Assembly (NCBI RefSeq): GCF_000832125.1
Contig: NZ_JPRK01000004.1
Span: forward strand, 1 to 64,000
Direction: 5' to 3'
Length of the DNA: 64,000 bases
From: Flavobacterium hibernum
GTDB taxonomy: Bacteria > Bacteroidota > Bacteroidia > Flavobacteriales > Flavobacteriaceae
Position 1 is the stretch's first letter, and every line of letters begins with the position of its first letter. A program made the translations under genes and the position numbers. This document shows positions 18,808 through 28,344 of the stretch, one piece after another. The notes beneath the pieces are model-generated. The model saw only the letters and a list, made by a program, of their open reading frames with translations. It had not been told where the DNA came from and searched no databases.

Positions 18808-20076
18808 TTAATTCAATTCCTGTTTTTTATCAGGTCTAATGATCATTCTAAGAGATTGATCTCTTGCGAAATAAGCGACCATCCAGTTCCAAAATGTATT
18901 TAATCTGTTTCTATACGTGATCAAAGAAATTAAGTGAATAAACAACCAAATAACCCAAGCGAAGAATCCTTTAAAATGCCATTTTGGACTTGGTAAATCG
19001 ACCACAGCTTTATTTTTTCCAATAATTGCCATCGAACCTTTGTCATTATAAACAAATGCTTTTAAAGGTTTGTTTTGAGTCATGGCTTTAAAGTTTTTAG
19101 CCAAATTTAATCCTTGTTGAATGGCAACTTGTGCGACTTGCGGATGTCCGTCAGGGAAATTTTTATCTCCGGCCAAAATAGCGGTATCGCCAATGGCATA
19201 AATATTATCAAGACCGTTTACTTTATTGTACTGATCTGTAGCCATACGTTTTCCACGTCCGTAGCTTTCAGTTGGAATTCCTTCAAATATTTTGGCAGAA
19301 ACTCCAGCAGCCCAAATTAAGTTTTTAGTTTTAATGGTTTCTCCATTAGCAAAATGAACCGTATCGTCAACATAATCTGTAACACGAGTATGTAGTTTAA
19401 CTACAACTCCCAATTTTGTTAGTGCTTCAAGAGTATCCTCTTGCGATGCTTTGCTCATAGGCGAGAGTAGTGCGTCTCCCCCATCGACTAAATAAACATT
19501 ACTGGCAGATGTTTCTAATTCCGGATATTCTTTAAGTAGAATATTTTTTCGCATTTCGGCAAACATTCCAGAAACCTCCACTCCTGTTGGTCCTCCTCCG
19601 GCAACAACAATAGTTAATAATTTTCGTCGTTTACGAATGTCTTTAGTAATAGCGGCTTTTTCAAGGTTTTTAAGCAACGCATTACGCATTTCGATGGCAT
19701 CATTTAAGGTTTTCATCGGAATAGCGTTTTTCATTACGTTTTCCATACCAAAGTAGCTTGTTTCAGCTCCTGTAGCGAAAACTAAATGATCATATGTTAA
19801 CTCGCCGTTGTTAAGAATTATTTTATTCTCTGCAGGAACTACTGAAAGTAGTTCGCCTAAACGAAATTGAAGATTTTTTTTACCTGCGAAAAATTTCCTG
19901 AAAGGATAACTAATACTCGAAGGTTCTAAGAATGCCGTAGCAACCTGATATATTAAGGGAGGGAAAAAGTTATAGTTGTTTTTATCTACAAGTGTTACTT
20001 GTATTTGAGGGTGGTTTACAAGCTCTTTTGCAAGATTGATTCCTGCAAAACCACCTCCTATAATGACTATTTTCAT
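18808..20076 (-). CDS. ndh: type II NADH dehydrogenase (NDH-2)
   Basis: Single-subunit, non-proton-pumping NADH:quinone oxidoreductase. The 422-residue protein starts with the FAD-binding IVIIGGGFAGINLAKEL (3-19). The second dinucleotide motif, VAGGGPTGVEVSG, lies near residue 160 and binds NADH; the FAD-ribityl motif NIYAIGDTA is near residue 300. A hydrophobic C-terminal stretch (WVIWLFIHLISLITY) anchors it to the membrane. It is transcribed alone. Confidence 0.9.
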   Translation of the reverse strand: MKIVIIGGGFAGINLAKELVNHPQIQVTLVDKNNYNFFPPLIYQVATAFLEPSSISYPFRKFFAGKKNLQFRLGELLSVVPAENKIILNNGELTYDHLVFATGAETSYFGMENVMKNAIPMKTLNDAIEMRNALLKNLEKAAITKDIRKRRKLLTIVVAGGGPTGVEVSGMFAEMRKNILLKEYPELETSASNVYLVDGGDALLSPMSKASQEDTLEALTKLGVVVKLHTRVTDYVDDTVHFANGETIKTKNLIWAAGVSAKIFEGIPTESYGRGKRMATDQYNKVNGLDNIYAIGDTAILAGDKNFPDGHPQVAQVAIQQGLNLAKNFKAMTQNKPLKAFVYNDKGSMAIIGKNKAVVDLPSPKWHFKGFFAWVIWLFIHLISLITYRNRLNTFWNWMVAYFARDQSLRMIIRPDKKQELN

Positions 20077-20158
20077 ATATGTTGTCTATTAGGTAGGTTT
20101 TATAAAAATTACCATCTAAATATACGACATAAATTTGCAAAAGCAGTCGGCTGAAATA

Positions 20159-21493
20159 TTACTTTTTGAATTTTTTAACAGGTTTTTCAACTACATCGAT
20201 TTTGTTTTGAAGAACATAATTGGCCATAAGTTTTTCAATCAATTCATCTTTTGTAAGATGATGAAAAACGGTTTTAACCTTTGTTTTCAAATCTGCTGAA
20301 ATATCGTGATTGGGTTTTGTTTTAAAGATTTGTTTAGCCCATAATAGCGTATTATTTTCCTCTAAACTTAGTGCCGATGGCTTTTGGAATTTAGTAAATT
20401 TAATACCTAATTCTTTTTCAAATTCCGGAATTTCAACAGCCTCTTCTTCTTGAATAACGGTTAATGAAAGCCCTTTTGCTCCTGCCCTTGCAGTTCTTCC
20501 GCTACGGTGTACGTAAGTTTCGTAAGTGTCTGGTAAATGATAATTTACAACGTACGATATTTCTTTTACGTCAATTCCTCTAGCAGCTAAATCAGTCGCA
20601 ACAAGTATGTTAATATGTCCTTCACGAAATTGTTCCATAATTCTGTCACGAATTCCTTGAGATAAACTACCGTGAAGCGCTCCTGAAGAAAAACGATTTA
20701 TAGCCAAGTTTTTAGTCAATTTGTTGACTGCCGCTTTTGTTTTACAGAAAATAATACCGCGTTCTCCTTCTTTTGAATTTAAAAAATGCATTAAAACATC
20801 TAATTTCTCAATTGGGTCAACAACAATATATTCATGATCAATTCCTTGATTTCCAACAGTTTCCATGTTAGCACTAACTTGAACTACATTTTTGTTTAAG
20901 TAATTCTGAACCAGTTGTTTAATTGTTCCTGGTAAAGTTGCCGAGAATAATAAAGTGCGGTGTTTTTTAGGAAGTTCAGCAACAATTTCGTCTAAGCTTT
21001 CTTTTAAGATCGAAACCATTTCATCGGCTTCATCTAAAACTAAATATTGTGCTTGTTTTAAGTCAATTGCTTTACGCTGAATTAAATCTATTAAACGTCC
21101 CGGTGTTGCAACAACAATATGTGTTGGTTGCGTTAATCGCTCGATTTGTGGTTTTATTGGAATTCCACCACAAGTTGAAGCTATAGACATGTTTGGAATA
21201 TGTTTTCCAAAATCTTCTAAATTTCTAAAAATTTGTTGTCCAAGTTCTCTGGTTGGTACTAAAATTATTGCCTGAACAATTGGAGATTCAGTATCGATTA
21301 ATTGTAATAATGGTAATCCAAAAGCAGCAGTTTTTCCCGTTCCAGTTTTGGCTAAACCTACAACATCATGACTTTCAGATAAAAGTAACGGAATTGTTTT
21401 TTGCTGAATTTCTGTTGGTTCAACAATATTCAATTCACTTAAAGCTTTTAAAATTGGTGCTGAAATTCCTAATGATGAGAATTGTTTAGACAT
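20159..21493 (-). CDS. DEAD-box ATP-dependent RNA helicase
   Basis: Unwinds RNA duplexes in ribosome assembly or mRNA turnover. The 444-residue protein contains motif I AKTGTGKT (about 47-54), Ia PTRELGQQ, II DEAD, III SAT, and VI HRSGRTARAG. A basic C-terminal tail of about 70 residues ends in KKFKK and probably contacts RNA. It resembles RhlE/DbpA-type enzymes; the exact paralogue cannot be assigned. Confidence 0.92.
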   Translation of the reverse strand: MSKQFSSLGISAPILKALSELNIVEPTEIQQKTIPLLLSESHDVVGLAKTGTGKTAAFGLPLLQLIDTESPIVQAIILVPTRELGQQIFRNLEDFGKHIPNMSIASTCGGIPIKPQIERLTQPTHIVVATPGRLIDLIQRKAIDLKQAQYLVLDEADEMVSILKESLDEIVAELPKKHRTLLFSATLPGTIKQLVQNYLNKNVVQVSANMETVGNQGIDHEYIVVDPIEKLDVLMHFLNSKEGERGIIFCKTKAAVNKLTKNLAINRFSSGALHGSLSQGIRDRIMEQFREGHINILVATDLAARGIDVKEISYVVNYHLPDTYETYVHRSGRTARAGAKGLSLTVIQEEEAVEIPEFEKELGIKFTKFQKPSALSLEENNTLLWAKQIFKTKPNHDISADLKTKVKTVFHHLTKDELIEKLMANYVLQNKIDVVEKPVKKFKK

Positions 21494-21596
21494 TGTTTTT
21501 TTATTGTAGAGTTCTGATTTTAGATTTTAAATTCTGCCACCGATTACTCAGATTAAAATGATTTTTTTAGAACCTTTGGTTCTTGATTTGGCTTTT

Positions 21597-21684
21597 TTGT
21601 CATTTCGACGAAGGAGAAATCACATCCAATATTCTACAAACTTTGTGCAATACTAGTGTGATTTCTCCTTCGTCGAAATGACAA
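21597..21684. repeat. long palindromic element, copy D (GACGAAGGAG outer / CACA inner stem)
   Basis: The 28-base arms 21597-21624 and 21657-21684 are exact inverses. The outer stem matches copy A while the inner CACA segment matches copy C. The centre ends AATACTAG. It is located between two helicase genes on the same strand. Confidence 0.85.
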
Positions 21685-21732
21685 GCCTTATGAAATTATT
21701 ATTCCTTCTATTAAACTTCAAATGAAACTTTT

Positions 21733-23274
21733 CTATTCATCTGGTTCATTCATGATTTTTTCACGATATTTTTTACCAATTAACAGAACTAGTTTTAGTT
21801 TGTAATCGTCAACTAACCATTCGCGGTAGTTTTTACTACACTGGCTCAAACATTTTGCATAACGTTTAATACGACAGTCAATATCGTCATCAAGTTCTTT
21901 TCCTAATGATTTTGCTTCTTGTAATGTTTCTGTATTATCGACACACATTGCTGCATGTTGCTCTAATGATTTGTCTAAAACGACTTTAGAACGTAAATTT
22001 TGCTTGATAATTAATTTGTGTTCTTCATCAACATCAAAAGTAACTACGGCAGTTTTAGCAAATTTTGCACGCAATTCTGGAGGCATGCTGTATTTAAAAT
22101 ACAACTCAATTTCGGTATCATCACGTAAATTCTCCAAATAAAACTCAGGAGATTTAAAGATGTGTTGCCAGTTTACCGGCTCACTCCATAAACCAAAACG
22201 TGCTGCATTATTTCCTAAGTCAATAACTGTGAACTCGTCTTTACCAGGTAATTTACGAGATCCACGACCAATCATTTGGTAGTATAAAGTTAATGATTTT
22301 GTTGCTCTGTTTAAGATAATAGTTTCTACGGTTGGCTCATCAAAACCAGTTGTTAAAATCCCGACAGAAGTCAAAATTGCATCTGGAGTTTTCTTGAACC
22401 AAGCCAAAATATCTTTACGCTCCTCAGCACTACTTGTGTTGTCGAGGTGTCTAATATCGTAACCTGCTTCTCTAAACGTTTCGTATACATATAATGAAGT
22501 ATGGATACCGTTGTTAAAAATTAAAGTCTTTTTACCTAAAGAACGCTCTGTATAAGCATGCAAAAGTTTTTCCTGCATGATGGTATTTGTATACAAATCG
22601 TCTGAAGATTTTACGGTGTAATCTCCGTTGATACCAACTTTTAACGATGTTAATCCAACATCATAACTATAAGTTGTGGCTCTCGCCAAGAAACCTTTGT
22701 CGATCAATGAACTAATGGTGTCTCCCACGATAAGTTCATTATAACTTTGGTGCATTGGTAATTTTATATTCGAACTCAAAGGTGTTGCTGTTACTCCAAG
22801 AATAAAAGCATTTTTGAATGAGTTTAATAATTTTCTAAATGAATTATAATGTGCCTCATCAATAATAACTAAACCAATATTATCTAAATGTAATTTTTCG
22901 TCATTAATACGGTTTTTTAAAGTCTCTACCATGGCAACAAAACAAGAAAATTCGTTTTGATCCGGTAATTCTTTTACTTTACTATTAATAATTTTGTTAG
23001 AAACTCCAAACCCTTTTAGCATTTTTGAGGTTTGTTTACAAAGTTCGATACGGTGTGTTAAAACCACCACTTTTTTATCATTATTGGCTAAATAACGACG
23101 AACGATTTCGGAAAAAATTACTGTTTTTCCACCACCTGTTGGTAATTGATACAATAAATGATGTTTCGAAGGAGCATTGTCTAAACGTTCAAAAATGGCA
23201 TCAATATCGCCTTTTTGGTATGCATAAAGTTCTTTTTTCTCTTCTCTTTCTATTTCTAAAGTGTTTTGAGACAT
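21733..23274 (-). CDS. superfamily 2 DEAH-type helicase
   Basis: ATP-dependent nucleic-acid translocase of 513 residues. Walker A is LPTGGGKTVI (about 45-54), Walker B is DEAH, motif III region is VTATP, and motif VI is QMIGRGSR, with an ordinary two-RecA-domain length. It is close to RadD-like helicases implicated in DNA repair, but it could equally be another SF2 branch. The C-terminal 130 residues are charged and have several Cys (for example CRIKRYAKCLSQC), which might form a small metal site. Confidence 0.85.
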   Translation of the reverse strand: MSQNTLEIEREEKKELYAYQKGDIDAIFERLDNAPSKHHLLYQLPTGGGKTVIFSEIVRRYLANNDKKVVVLTHRIELCKQTSKMLKGFGVSNKIINSKVKELPDQNEFSCFVAMVETLKNRINDEKLHLDNIGLVIIDEAHYNSFRKLLNSFKNAFILGVTATPLSSNIKLPMHQSYNELIVGDTISSLIDKGFLARATTYSYDVGLTSLKVGINGDYTVKSSDDLYTNTIMQEKLLHAYTERSLGKKTLIFNNGIHTSLYVYETFREAGYDIRHLDNTSSAEERKDILAWFKKTPDAILTSVGILTTGFDEPTVETIILNRATKSLTLYYQMIGRGSRKLPGKDEFTVIDLGNNAARFGLWSEPVNWQHIFKSPEFYLENLRDDTEIELYFKYSMPPELRAKFAKTAVVTFDVDEEHKLIIKQNLRSKVVLDKSLEQHAAMCVDNTETLQEAKSLGKELDDDIDCRIKRYAKCLSQCSKNYREWLVDDYKLKLVLLIGKKYREKIMNEPDE

Positions 23275-23382
23275 TGTTAATTTTTGGATTTTTGCAAAAA
23301 TACACCTAAAAAACAGTTATTCATCTTATTTTAACCTAAAATAAATGTTTTTTTTAAATAAGATTTTTTATGAGAAGCACTT

Positions 23383-23916
23383 TTATAAGTCGTGTTTTTC
23401 TAAAATTGCCTCAAAATCATACTTATTTTTCCATTTTTGTTGAATTGTTTCTTGCTCAATCGCCAAAATTCTTTCTTTAAAATCATGCAAAATTCCGTTA
23501 GAAATTGAAAAATTTACGGCTTGTTCAAATGAATTCAACATGCTTTTGTAGAATAATTCCTGCTTAATTAAATTTTGCGACGAATACGTTTGCGCAATTT
23601 CGATATTGTAAAGCATAATATCTGCAATTACAAATGGATCAACTCCTAATAAAATAAAATGTTTGATATATTTTTGTGCGACCGAACGACGCATTTTGGC
23701 TTTAGGACGCCTTTTTGAGCCAGGTTTTTTTATCGGAAAATATTCTTGCGAGATTTTAACCTTGCATTCCTGCAAAAGTTTGTCCTCTTTTGGATTAAAA
23801 ACAAAATCGTAATACGTTTTTACTGGACTAAACTTTTCGTACAACTCAAGGATTTGTTCTTCGAGTTGTGTTTTATTTAATTCGCCCAAATATTTTTTTA
23901 AATCACGCTTACTCAT
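23383..23916 (-). CDS. DUF6155-type protein of unknown function
   Basis: A 177-residue soluble helical protein beginning MSKRDLKKYLGELNKTQLEEQILELYEKF, with a very basic patch KKPGSKRRPKAKMRR around residues 68-82 that could bind nucleic acid. I recognise it as the DUF6155 type from the N-terminal pattern, with moderate certainty. It lies about 110 bases upstream of the SF2 helicase on the same strand, so co-expression is possible. Confidence 0.7.
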   Translation of the reverse strand: MSKRDLKKYLGELNKTQLEEQILELYEKFSPVKTYYDFVFNPKEDKLLQECKVKISQEYFPIKKPGSKRRPKAKMRRSVAQKYIKHFILLGVDPFVIADIMLYNIEIAQTYSSQNLIKQELFYKSMLNSFEQAVNFSISNGILHDFKERILAIEQETIQQKWKNKYDFEAILEKHDL

Positions 23917-23986
23917 CTATAAAAGTTTAAGAATACAAAAGTAAATTACTTTCTTGATTCATACCGCAAAAACCAACCATAATACT

Positions 23987-23994
23987 TAATTTTG
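23987..23994 (+). promoter_or_regulatory. -7 box for the DUF3817-mscS pair
   Basis: TAATTTTG matches TAnnTTTG and lies 27 bases before ATG 24022. No good -33 TTG was found at the normal spacing. Confidence 0.5.
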
Positions 23995-24021
23995 CTCCTA
24001 TTAAATTCAAAATATAATTAC

Positions 24022-24309
24022 ATGCTCAAGATTTTCAAAGTTACTGCAATTTTAGAGGGAATCTCTTACTTAGTATTGTTTACCAATATGCTTTTTATTA
24101 AAACCAATAATCCTGAACTTTATCATACATTGTTACGTCCGCTTGGGATGACGCATGGAGTATTGTTTATAGGATATGTAATATTGGCTTTTTTGCTTAA
24201 AAAACCACAAAATTGGGACCTAAAAACCTTTGCAATTATTCAAATAGCTTCTCTTATTCCTTTTGGAACTTTTTATGTAGAGAAAAAATATTTAGAAAAT
24301 AATGCCTAA
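24022..24309 (+). CDS. DUF3817 small membrane protein
   Basis: A 95-residue integral membrane protein with three hydrophobic segments. The N-terminus MLKIFKVTAILEGISYLVLFTNMLFIK matches the DUF3817 pattern. ATG 24022 is preferred over an in-frame start at 23992 that overlaps the promoter box. Its stop overlaps the start of the MscS-type gene by eight bases, so the two are translationally coupled. Function unknown. Confidence 0.8.
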   Translation: MLKIFKVTAILEGISYLVLFTNMLFIKTNNPELYHTLLRPLGMTHGVLFIGYVILAFLLKKPQNWDLKTFAIIQIASLIPFGTFYVEKKYLENNA

Positions 24310-25558
24310 CCTTTTGGATAAAATATTTAACTTTTTATACCCACTTTTTAGAGGCTGGGGAATGAGTCGTAATTTTGCGTCTTATATAAGCTTGGTCTTG
24401 AATATTGCCATTATGGTGGCTTTGGCTTTTGCCATTTATTACATCGCAAAATTTGTTTTGGTAACGTTAACGGCTGTTTTTGCTCAGCGTACCAAAACAA
24501 AGTTTGACGATTATTTAATTCACAATAAAACCACAAAATACACCGCGTATTTAATTCCGTTTTTCTTTATTTATAAAGCGGTTCCAATTATTTTGGATCG
24601 ATACGAATATTGGGAAACTCTTTTTGGTAAAATAGTTGGTGTTTATATTGTTTTAATTAGTTTATGGATAATTAGAACGATTTTTAATGCTTTACGCGAT
24701 TATTTAAAGCAAAAACCGGAATACAGCGATAAGCCAATTGACAGTTTTGTTCAGGTTATTATGATCGTGCTCTGGATTTTTGGAGTTGCGATTATTATTT
24801 CAAAATTATTCGGAATAAAACAAGGCGAATTATTAACCATTTTAGGAACGCTTTCGGCAATTATTATCTTGATTTTTAGAGATACTATTTTAGGATTCGT
24901 TTCGAGTGTTCAGGTTGCGATAAACGATATGGTTCGTATTGGCGACTGGATTACTATGGAAAAATTTGGTGCAGATGGTGATGTCATCGAAATTAATTTG
25001 ACAACAGTAAAAGTTCGAAATTTTGATAATACAATTACCACAATTCCAACATATGCATTGAGTTCAGATTCTTTTCAGAACTGGCGCGGAATGCAAAAAT
25101 CTGACGGAAGACGTATTAAAAGACACGTTTTGATTAAAAGCAGCAGTATTCGTTTTTTGAATAATGAAGATTTGAATCAGATGAAAAAAGTGCAATTAAT
25201 AAGCTCTTACATCGAAACACGTCAAAGTGAAATTGAGAAATATAATATGCTTAAAGGTGTAGATAAAACTTTATCACTTAATGGTCGTAATATGACCAAT
25301 TTGGGTTTGTTTAGAAAATATATTATTCAATATTTAGTATCACATCCAGGACTAAATAAAGATATGCATATTATGTGCCGTCAGTTACAATCGAGTGCGC
25401 ATGGAGTTCCGTTAGAAATTTATGCTTTTTCGAGCGATAAACGTTGGGCAAACTATGAATATATTATGGCTGATATTTTTGATCATATTATGGCTTCTGT
25501 AGTATATTTTGATCTTGAAATTTTCGAATTGCCATCAAAGATTGGTCATTTGGATTAG
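24302..25558 (+). CDS. MscS-family mechanosensitive channel (YbdG-like)
   Basis: Inner-membrane channel that releases solutes on hypo-osmotic shock. The 418-residue protein has four or five N-terminal hydrophobic segments. The MscS core (ILGTLSAIIILIFRDTILGFVSSVQVAINDMVRIGDWITM, about 180-220) is followed by a long cytoplasmic domain with an insertion like that of E. coli YbdG/MscM. It overlaps the DUF3817 gene by eight bases. Confidence 0.88.
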   Translation: MPNLLDKIFNFLYPLFRGWGMSRNFASYISLVLNIAIMVALAFAIYYIAKFVLVTLTAVFAQRTKTKFDDYLIHNKTTKYTAYLIPFFFIYKAVPIILDRYEYWETLFGKIVGVYIVLISLWIIRTIFNALRDYLKQKPEYSDKPIDSFVQVIMIVLWIFGVAIIISKLFGIKQGELLTILGTLSAIIILIFRDTILGFVSSVQVAINDMVRIGDWITMEKFGADGDVIEINLTTVKVRNFDNTITTIPTYALSSDSFQNWRGMQKSDGRRIKRHVLIKSSSIRFLNNEDLNQMKKVQLISSYIETRQSEIEKYNMLKGVDKTLSLNGRNMTNLGLFRKYIIQYLVSHPGLNKDMHIMCRQLQSSAHGVPLEIYAFSSDKRWANYEYIMADIFDHIMASVVYFDLEIFELPSKIGHLD

Positions 25559-25584
25559 TTTTTAGTATTCAGTCTCATTATTCA

Positions 25585-25668
25585 GTCTCAGTATTCGGTA
25601 TTTAGTCTTAGTTTTAAGCGCTGGTTTTCAGTCACGATTAAACTAAGACTGCGATTGAATACTGAGAC
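25585..25668. repeat. imperfect inverted repeat with tandem TATTCAGTCTCA units
   Basis: GTCTCAGTATTC (25585-25596) is the inverse of GAATACTGAGAC (25657-25668), and AGTCTTAGTTTTAA near 25604 pairs with TTAAACTAAGACT (25638-25650). TATTCAGTCTCA occurs twice (25566-25577 and 25579-25590). It lies between converging genes and may also terminate transcription, because TTTTT/AAAAA tracts flank it. Confidence 0.6.
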
Positions 25669-25674
25669 AAAAAA

Positions 25675-26103
25675 CTACTTTTTCACTTCTTCAAAAATAA
25701 ACTTCGAATTGTCATACTCTATTGGAGTTCCCGGCATAAAACATGGAAGATTGAAATATATACCAATTGTTCCGCTTCCTAAAAGTAGTTTGTTTTCTTT
25801 TTTTAATATTGCCATTGGTACTCTTTTCCAGCTTCCTCCATTAGATATGTAATGATAATCACCTCTTAAGGTATCTCCTTTTAGATCTCCTCTTACATCG
25901 CCTGAATCTTTTCCTATTTTGTGATACAGTATTTCATAACGACCATAGAATCGTTTGTCATTAATGTTTATCGCTAAAATTGCTGTATCTTTTCCGTTTA
26001 TGGCTTGGTAGGTAATATGTTTGTATTCGCTTTTTTTTTCTTTAGAATTACAAGACATTAATATAATTGCGGATAAAAAAAGTATTAAAGAATTTTTGAC
26101 CAT
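25675..26103 (-). CDS. small lipoprotein of unknown function
   Basis: 142 residues with a lipoprotein signal: hydrophobic LILFLSAIILMSC, where Cys18 would be lipidated. The mature chain is beta-rich and polar (GDTLRGDYHYISNGGSW), like small outer-membrane-attached lipoproteins. No family is recognised. Confidence 0.7.
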   Translation of the reverse strand: MVKNSLILFLSAIILMSCNSKEKKSEYKHITYQAINGKDTAILAININDKRFYGRYEILYHKIGKDSGDVRGDLKGDTLRGDYHYISNGGSWKRVPMAILKKENKLLLGSGTIGIYFNLPCFMPGTPIEYDNSKFIFEEVKK

Positions 26104-26176
26104 TTTTGAGTTGAGTTTTTTTTATAAGTAATAAATAGCTTCTTAAATTTTCTTATATCACTTATATGGTGAGAAT

Positions 26177-26560
26177 TTATAATCTATCTTTTACGAATTC
26201 GATTTGGGTTTTTCCGTGCGCTTTTGGTTTTCCGTTTTCGTCCAAATTCACCATTGTTGTTTGGTCGATTGTAATAATGATTTCGCGAGTCATCATATTT
26301 CTAACCGCACAAGTTAAAACTAAAGAAGTATTGCCAAACTTTACCACATCAATTCCAATTTCTACAATGTCTCCTTGACGGGCTGAACTTTTAAAATTAA
26401 TCTCAGACATGTATTTGGTTACTACTCTGGTGTTTTCTAACTGAATAATGGTGTAAAGAGCAAGTTCTTCATCAATCCATGCTAATAATTTTCCGCCAAA
26501 TAAAGTTCCGTTTGGATTTAAATCTTCGGGTTTAACCCATTTTCTAGTATGAAAGCGCAT
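26177..26560 (-). CDS. acyl-CoA thioesterase (hotdog fold, YciA-like)
   Basis: Hydrolyses acyl-CoA to free acid and CoA. The 127-residue single hotdog domain has NPNGTLFGGKLLAWIDEELAL (about 15-35), matching the acyl-CoA thioesterase active-site region. INFKSSARQGDIVEIG matches the central strand. Chain-length preference is unknown. It is divergent from the gene at 26620, with about 60 bases between them. Confidence 0.85.
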   Translation of the reverse strand: MRFHTRKWVKPEDLNPNGTLFGGKLLAWIDEELALYTIIQLENTRVVTKYMSEINFKSSARQGDIVEIGIDVVKFGNTSLVLTCAVRNMMTREIIITIDQTTMVNLDENGKPKAHGKTQIEFVKDRL

Positions 26561-26619
26561 AATTTTAGTTTAAATTAAAATTTTTGTATTGGATTTTTTT
26601 CTAAATTTAAAGAAAAAAC

Positions 26620-27027
26620 ATGGAAGATAGAGACACTTTTTTAAGAGAATTCAGAGGCGAAACTTTAGGAACTGTAAGTGCTCAATCTTCAGCCGATGAG
26701 TTGTTTCAAAATCAAACGATTAGGCCTATTTTAAAACTTCAAAATGATTTGTTTATTGCTGTTTTTACAAATTATGTAAATAAAAATAAAGCAGATTTTT
26801 ACTCTTATACGGTAGAAAAGAAACTTCAAACCATCGAAAACTCCATTCAAAAAGACATTAAGTTCCGTAATTCTCTTAAAGGAATTGTGATGGCGCTTTT
26901 TACTATTGAAGAATATGAAACTTATATTCAAAACTCTTCAAGTTTAAACAAAAGAATGATGAACTTGTTGGTTGACCGATTAAAAAGTCAGGTGCAATTG
27001 TTTGAGTTGGAGTCCAATTCTAATTAA
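26620..27027 (+). CDS. conserved hypothetical protein (135 residues)
   Basis: A soluble, mostly helical protein. It starts MEDRDTFLREFRGETLGTVS and contains FRNSLKGIVMALFTIEEY and SSLNKRMMNLLVDRLKSQVQLFE. I do not recognise a domain with known function. Such proteins look conserved in flavobacteria and are sometimes labelled glyoxalase, but no glyoxalase motif is visible here. It is followed by the RDD gene after 35 bases. Confidence 0.65.
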   Translation: MEDRDTFLREFRGETLGTVSAQSSADELFQNQTIRPILKLQNDLFIAVFTNYVNKNKADFYSYTVEKKLQTIENSIQKDIKFRNSLKGIVMALFTIEEYETYIQNSSSLNKRMMNLLVDRLKSQVQLFELESNSN

Positions 27028-27062
27028 TAGTTTTAATTATTAAAAACAGAAACAAAAGCTAA

Positions 27063-27656
27063 ATGGAAAATGATTTTACTACTGTCATGTCTGGCAAGAC
27101 AGACGAAGAATTAATTAAAATAGTTACTCTAAATCGCAGTAAATATCAAGAACAAGCTATTAAAGCTGCGGAAAATGAAATTGATTTACGAAATATTGAT
27201 GCTTCTAAATTTGAAGAAATAAGTTCAAAAATCAATGTTCATGAAAAGCTTGTTAGAGAAATTGAAAATAATTCAGTTCGTTCAGTAATTCGATTCGTGA
27301 ATTTTGCTATTGATTTTGTTGTAATTTTTATTCTTTATGTAATAATTGTTCCTACGATCGAAAGTATTTTGCCTTTAACAAGCAGAGTTGAATTATCAAT
27401 TTATAGAATTTTATCTTTGGTTCTTTTTATTGCATTTTACTATATTTCTTTTGAGTATAATTCTCAAAAAACATTAGGTAAAATTATTACCAAAACTAAA
27501 GTTGTTACTTTAGATGGAAATAAACCGGAGTTTATGGATATCGTTAGTAGAACTTTTTGCAGATTAATTCCATTTGATAGGTTTTCATTTTTCTTTACCA
27601 GAAATGGTTTTCATGATGCGATTTCAGGAACTAAAGTGATAAAAGACAATGTTTAA
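27063..27656 (+). CDS. RDD-family membrane protein
   Basis: 197 residues: a soluble N-terminal helical part (about 1-75), then an RDD domain with three hydrophobic segments (VRSVIRFVNFAIDFVVIFILY; IYRILSLVLFIAFYYISFEY) and the TLGKIITKTKVV loop near residue 140. Transport or small-molecule roles have been proposed for the family. Its end overlaps the start of the Crp/Fnr regulator by eight bases, so the two are coupled. Confidence 0.82.
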   Translation: MENDFTTVMSGKTDEELIKIVTLNRSKYQEQAIKAAENEIDLRNIDASKFEEISSKINVHEKLVREIENNSVRSVIRFVNFAIDFVVIFILYVIIVPTIESILPLTSRVELSIYRILSLVLFIAFYYISFEYNSQKTLGKIITKTKVVTLDGNKPEFMDIVSRTFCRLIPFDRFSFFFTRNGFHDAISGTKVIKDNV

Positions 27657-28224
27657 TCAATTCAGAAATAAATTTCCTCTCGATGATTCAAAATGGATTG
27701 AATATACCGATTGTTTCAAACGTTTAGAAGTTCCTTCAAAAACGATTTTATTAAAGGAAGGTGAAATTTCAAAAAAGCTTTTTATAATAGAAAAAGGCTG
27801 TATTAGAGTTTGGTTTAATAATAACGGAAAAGATTTAACAACGCAATTTTTTTTCGAAAATCAAAGTGTAGCTTCGATCGAAAGTTTTATGAAAAAGTCG
27901 CCAAGTCCGGCAAGTATAGAAACTATTGAATCTTCTATTTTATGGTGGATTTCTAAAAATGATTTGGATAAAATTCTTTCCGAAATCAAGGAAATCCCGC
28001 AGTTAAGAGATCGTTTTATTGATATGATTTTTGAGCGAACTTTTGATTATATGAAGTATTTTGTTTCTTTTATAAAAGACTCTCCTACTCAACGTTATCT
28101 AAGTTTAATTGAAGAAAGACCTCAGATTCTTCAAAGAATACCACAGCATTATATTGCTTCTTATTTAGGAATCACCACAGTTCATTTAAGCCGTATTAAA
28201 AGTAAATTGTTACACAGAAAATAA
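27649..28224 (+). CDS. Crp/Fnr-family transcription regulator
   Basis: 191 residues: an N-terminal cyclic-nucleotide-binding-like beta roll (ILLKEGEISKKLFIIEKGCIRVWF, about 34-57) and a C-terminal helix-turn-helix (YIASYLGITTVHLSRIKSKL, about 167-186). It lacks the Cys cluster of oxygen-sensing FNR. The effector is unknown. The following gene has a GATAAC-N4-GTTATC palindrome in its promoter that may be its operator. Confidence 0.88.
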   Translation: MFNQFRNKFPLDDSKWIEYTDCFKRLEVPSKTILLKEGEISKKLFIIEKGCIRVWFNNNGKDLTTQFFFENQSVASIESFMKKSPSPASIETIESSILWWISKNDLDKILSEIKEIPQLRDRFIDMIFERTFDYMKYFVSFIKDSPTQRYLSLIEERPQILQRIPQHYIASYLGITTVHLSRIKSKLLHRK

Positions 28225-28307
28225 GTAAATTAACTACATTTAGTCATATAAGAAATTATATGTCAAACTTAAATGAACTTATACAGCTTATATGGTAAAA
28301 AAGATTT

Positions 28308-28323
28308 GATAACAAATGTTATC
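28308..28323 (+). promoter_or_regulatory. candidate Crp/Fnr-type operator
   Basis: GATAAC-AAAT-GTTATC is a perfect inverted repeat 22 bases upstream of the -7 box, putting its centre roughly 40-45 bases before the expected transcription start. That is a classic activator position, directly after a Crp/Fnr gene. Confidence 0.5.
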
Positions 28324-28344
28324 GTCTGTGTGCAAAATGCGATC

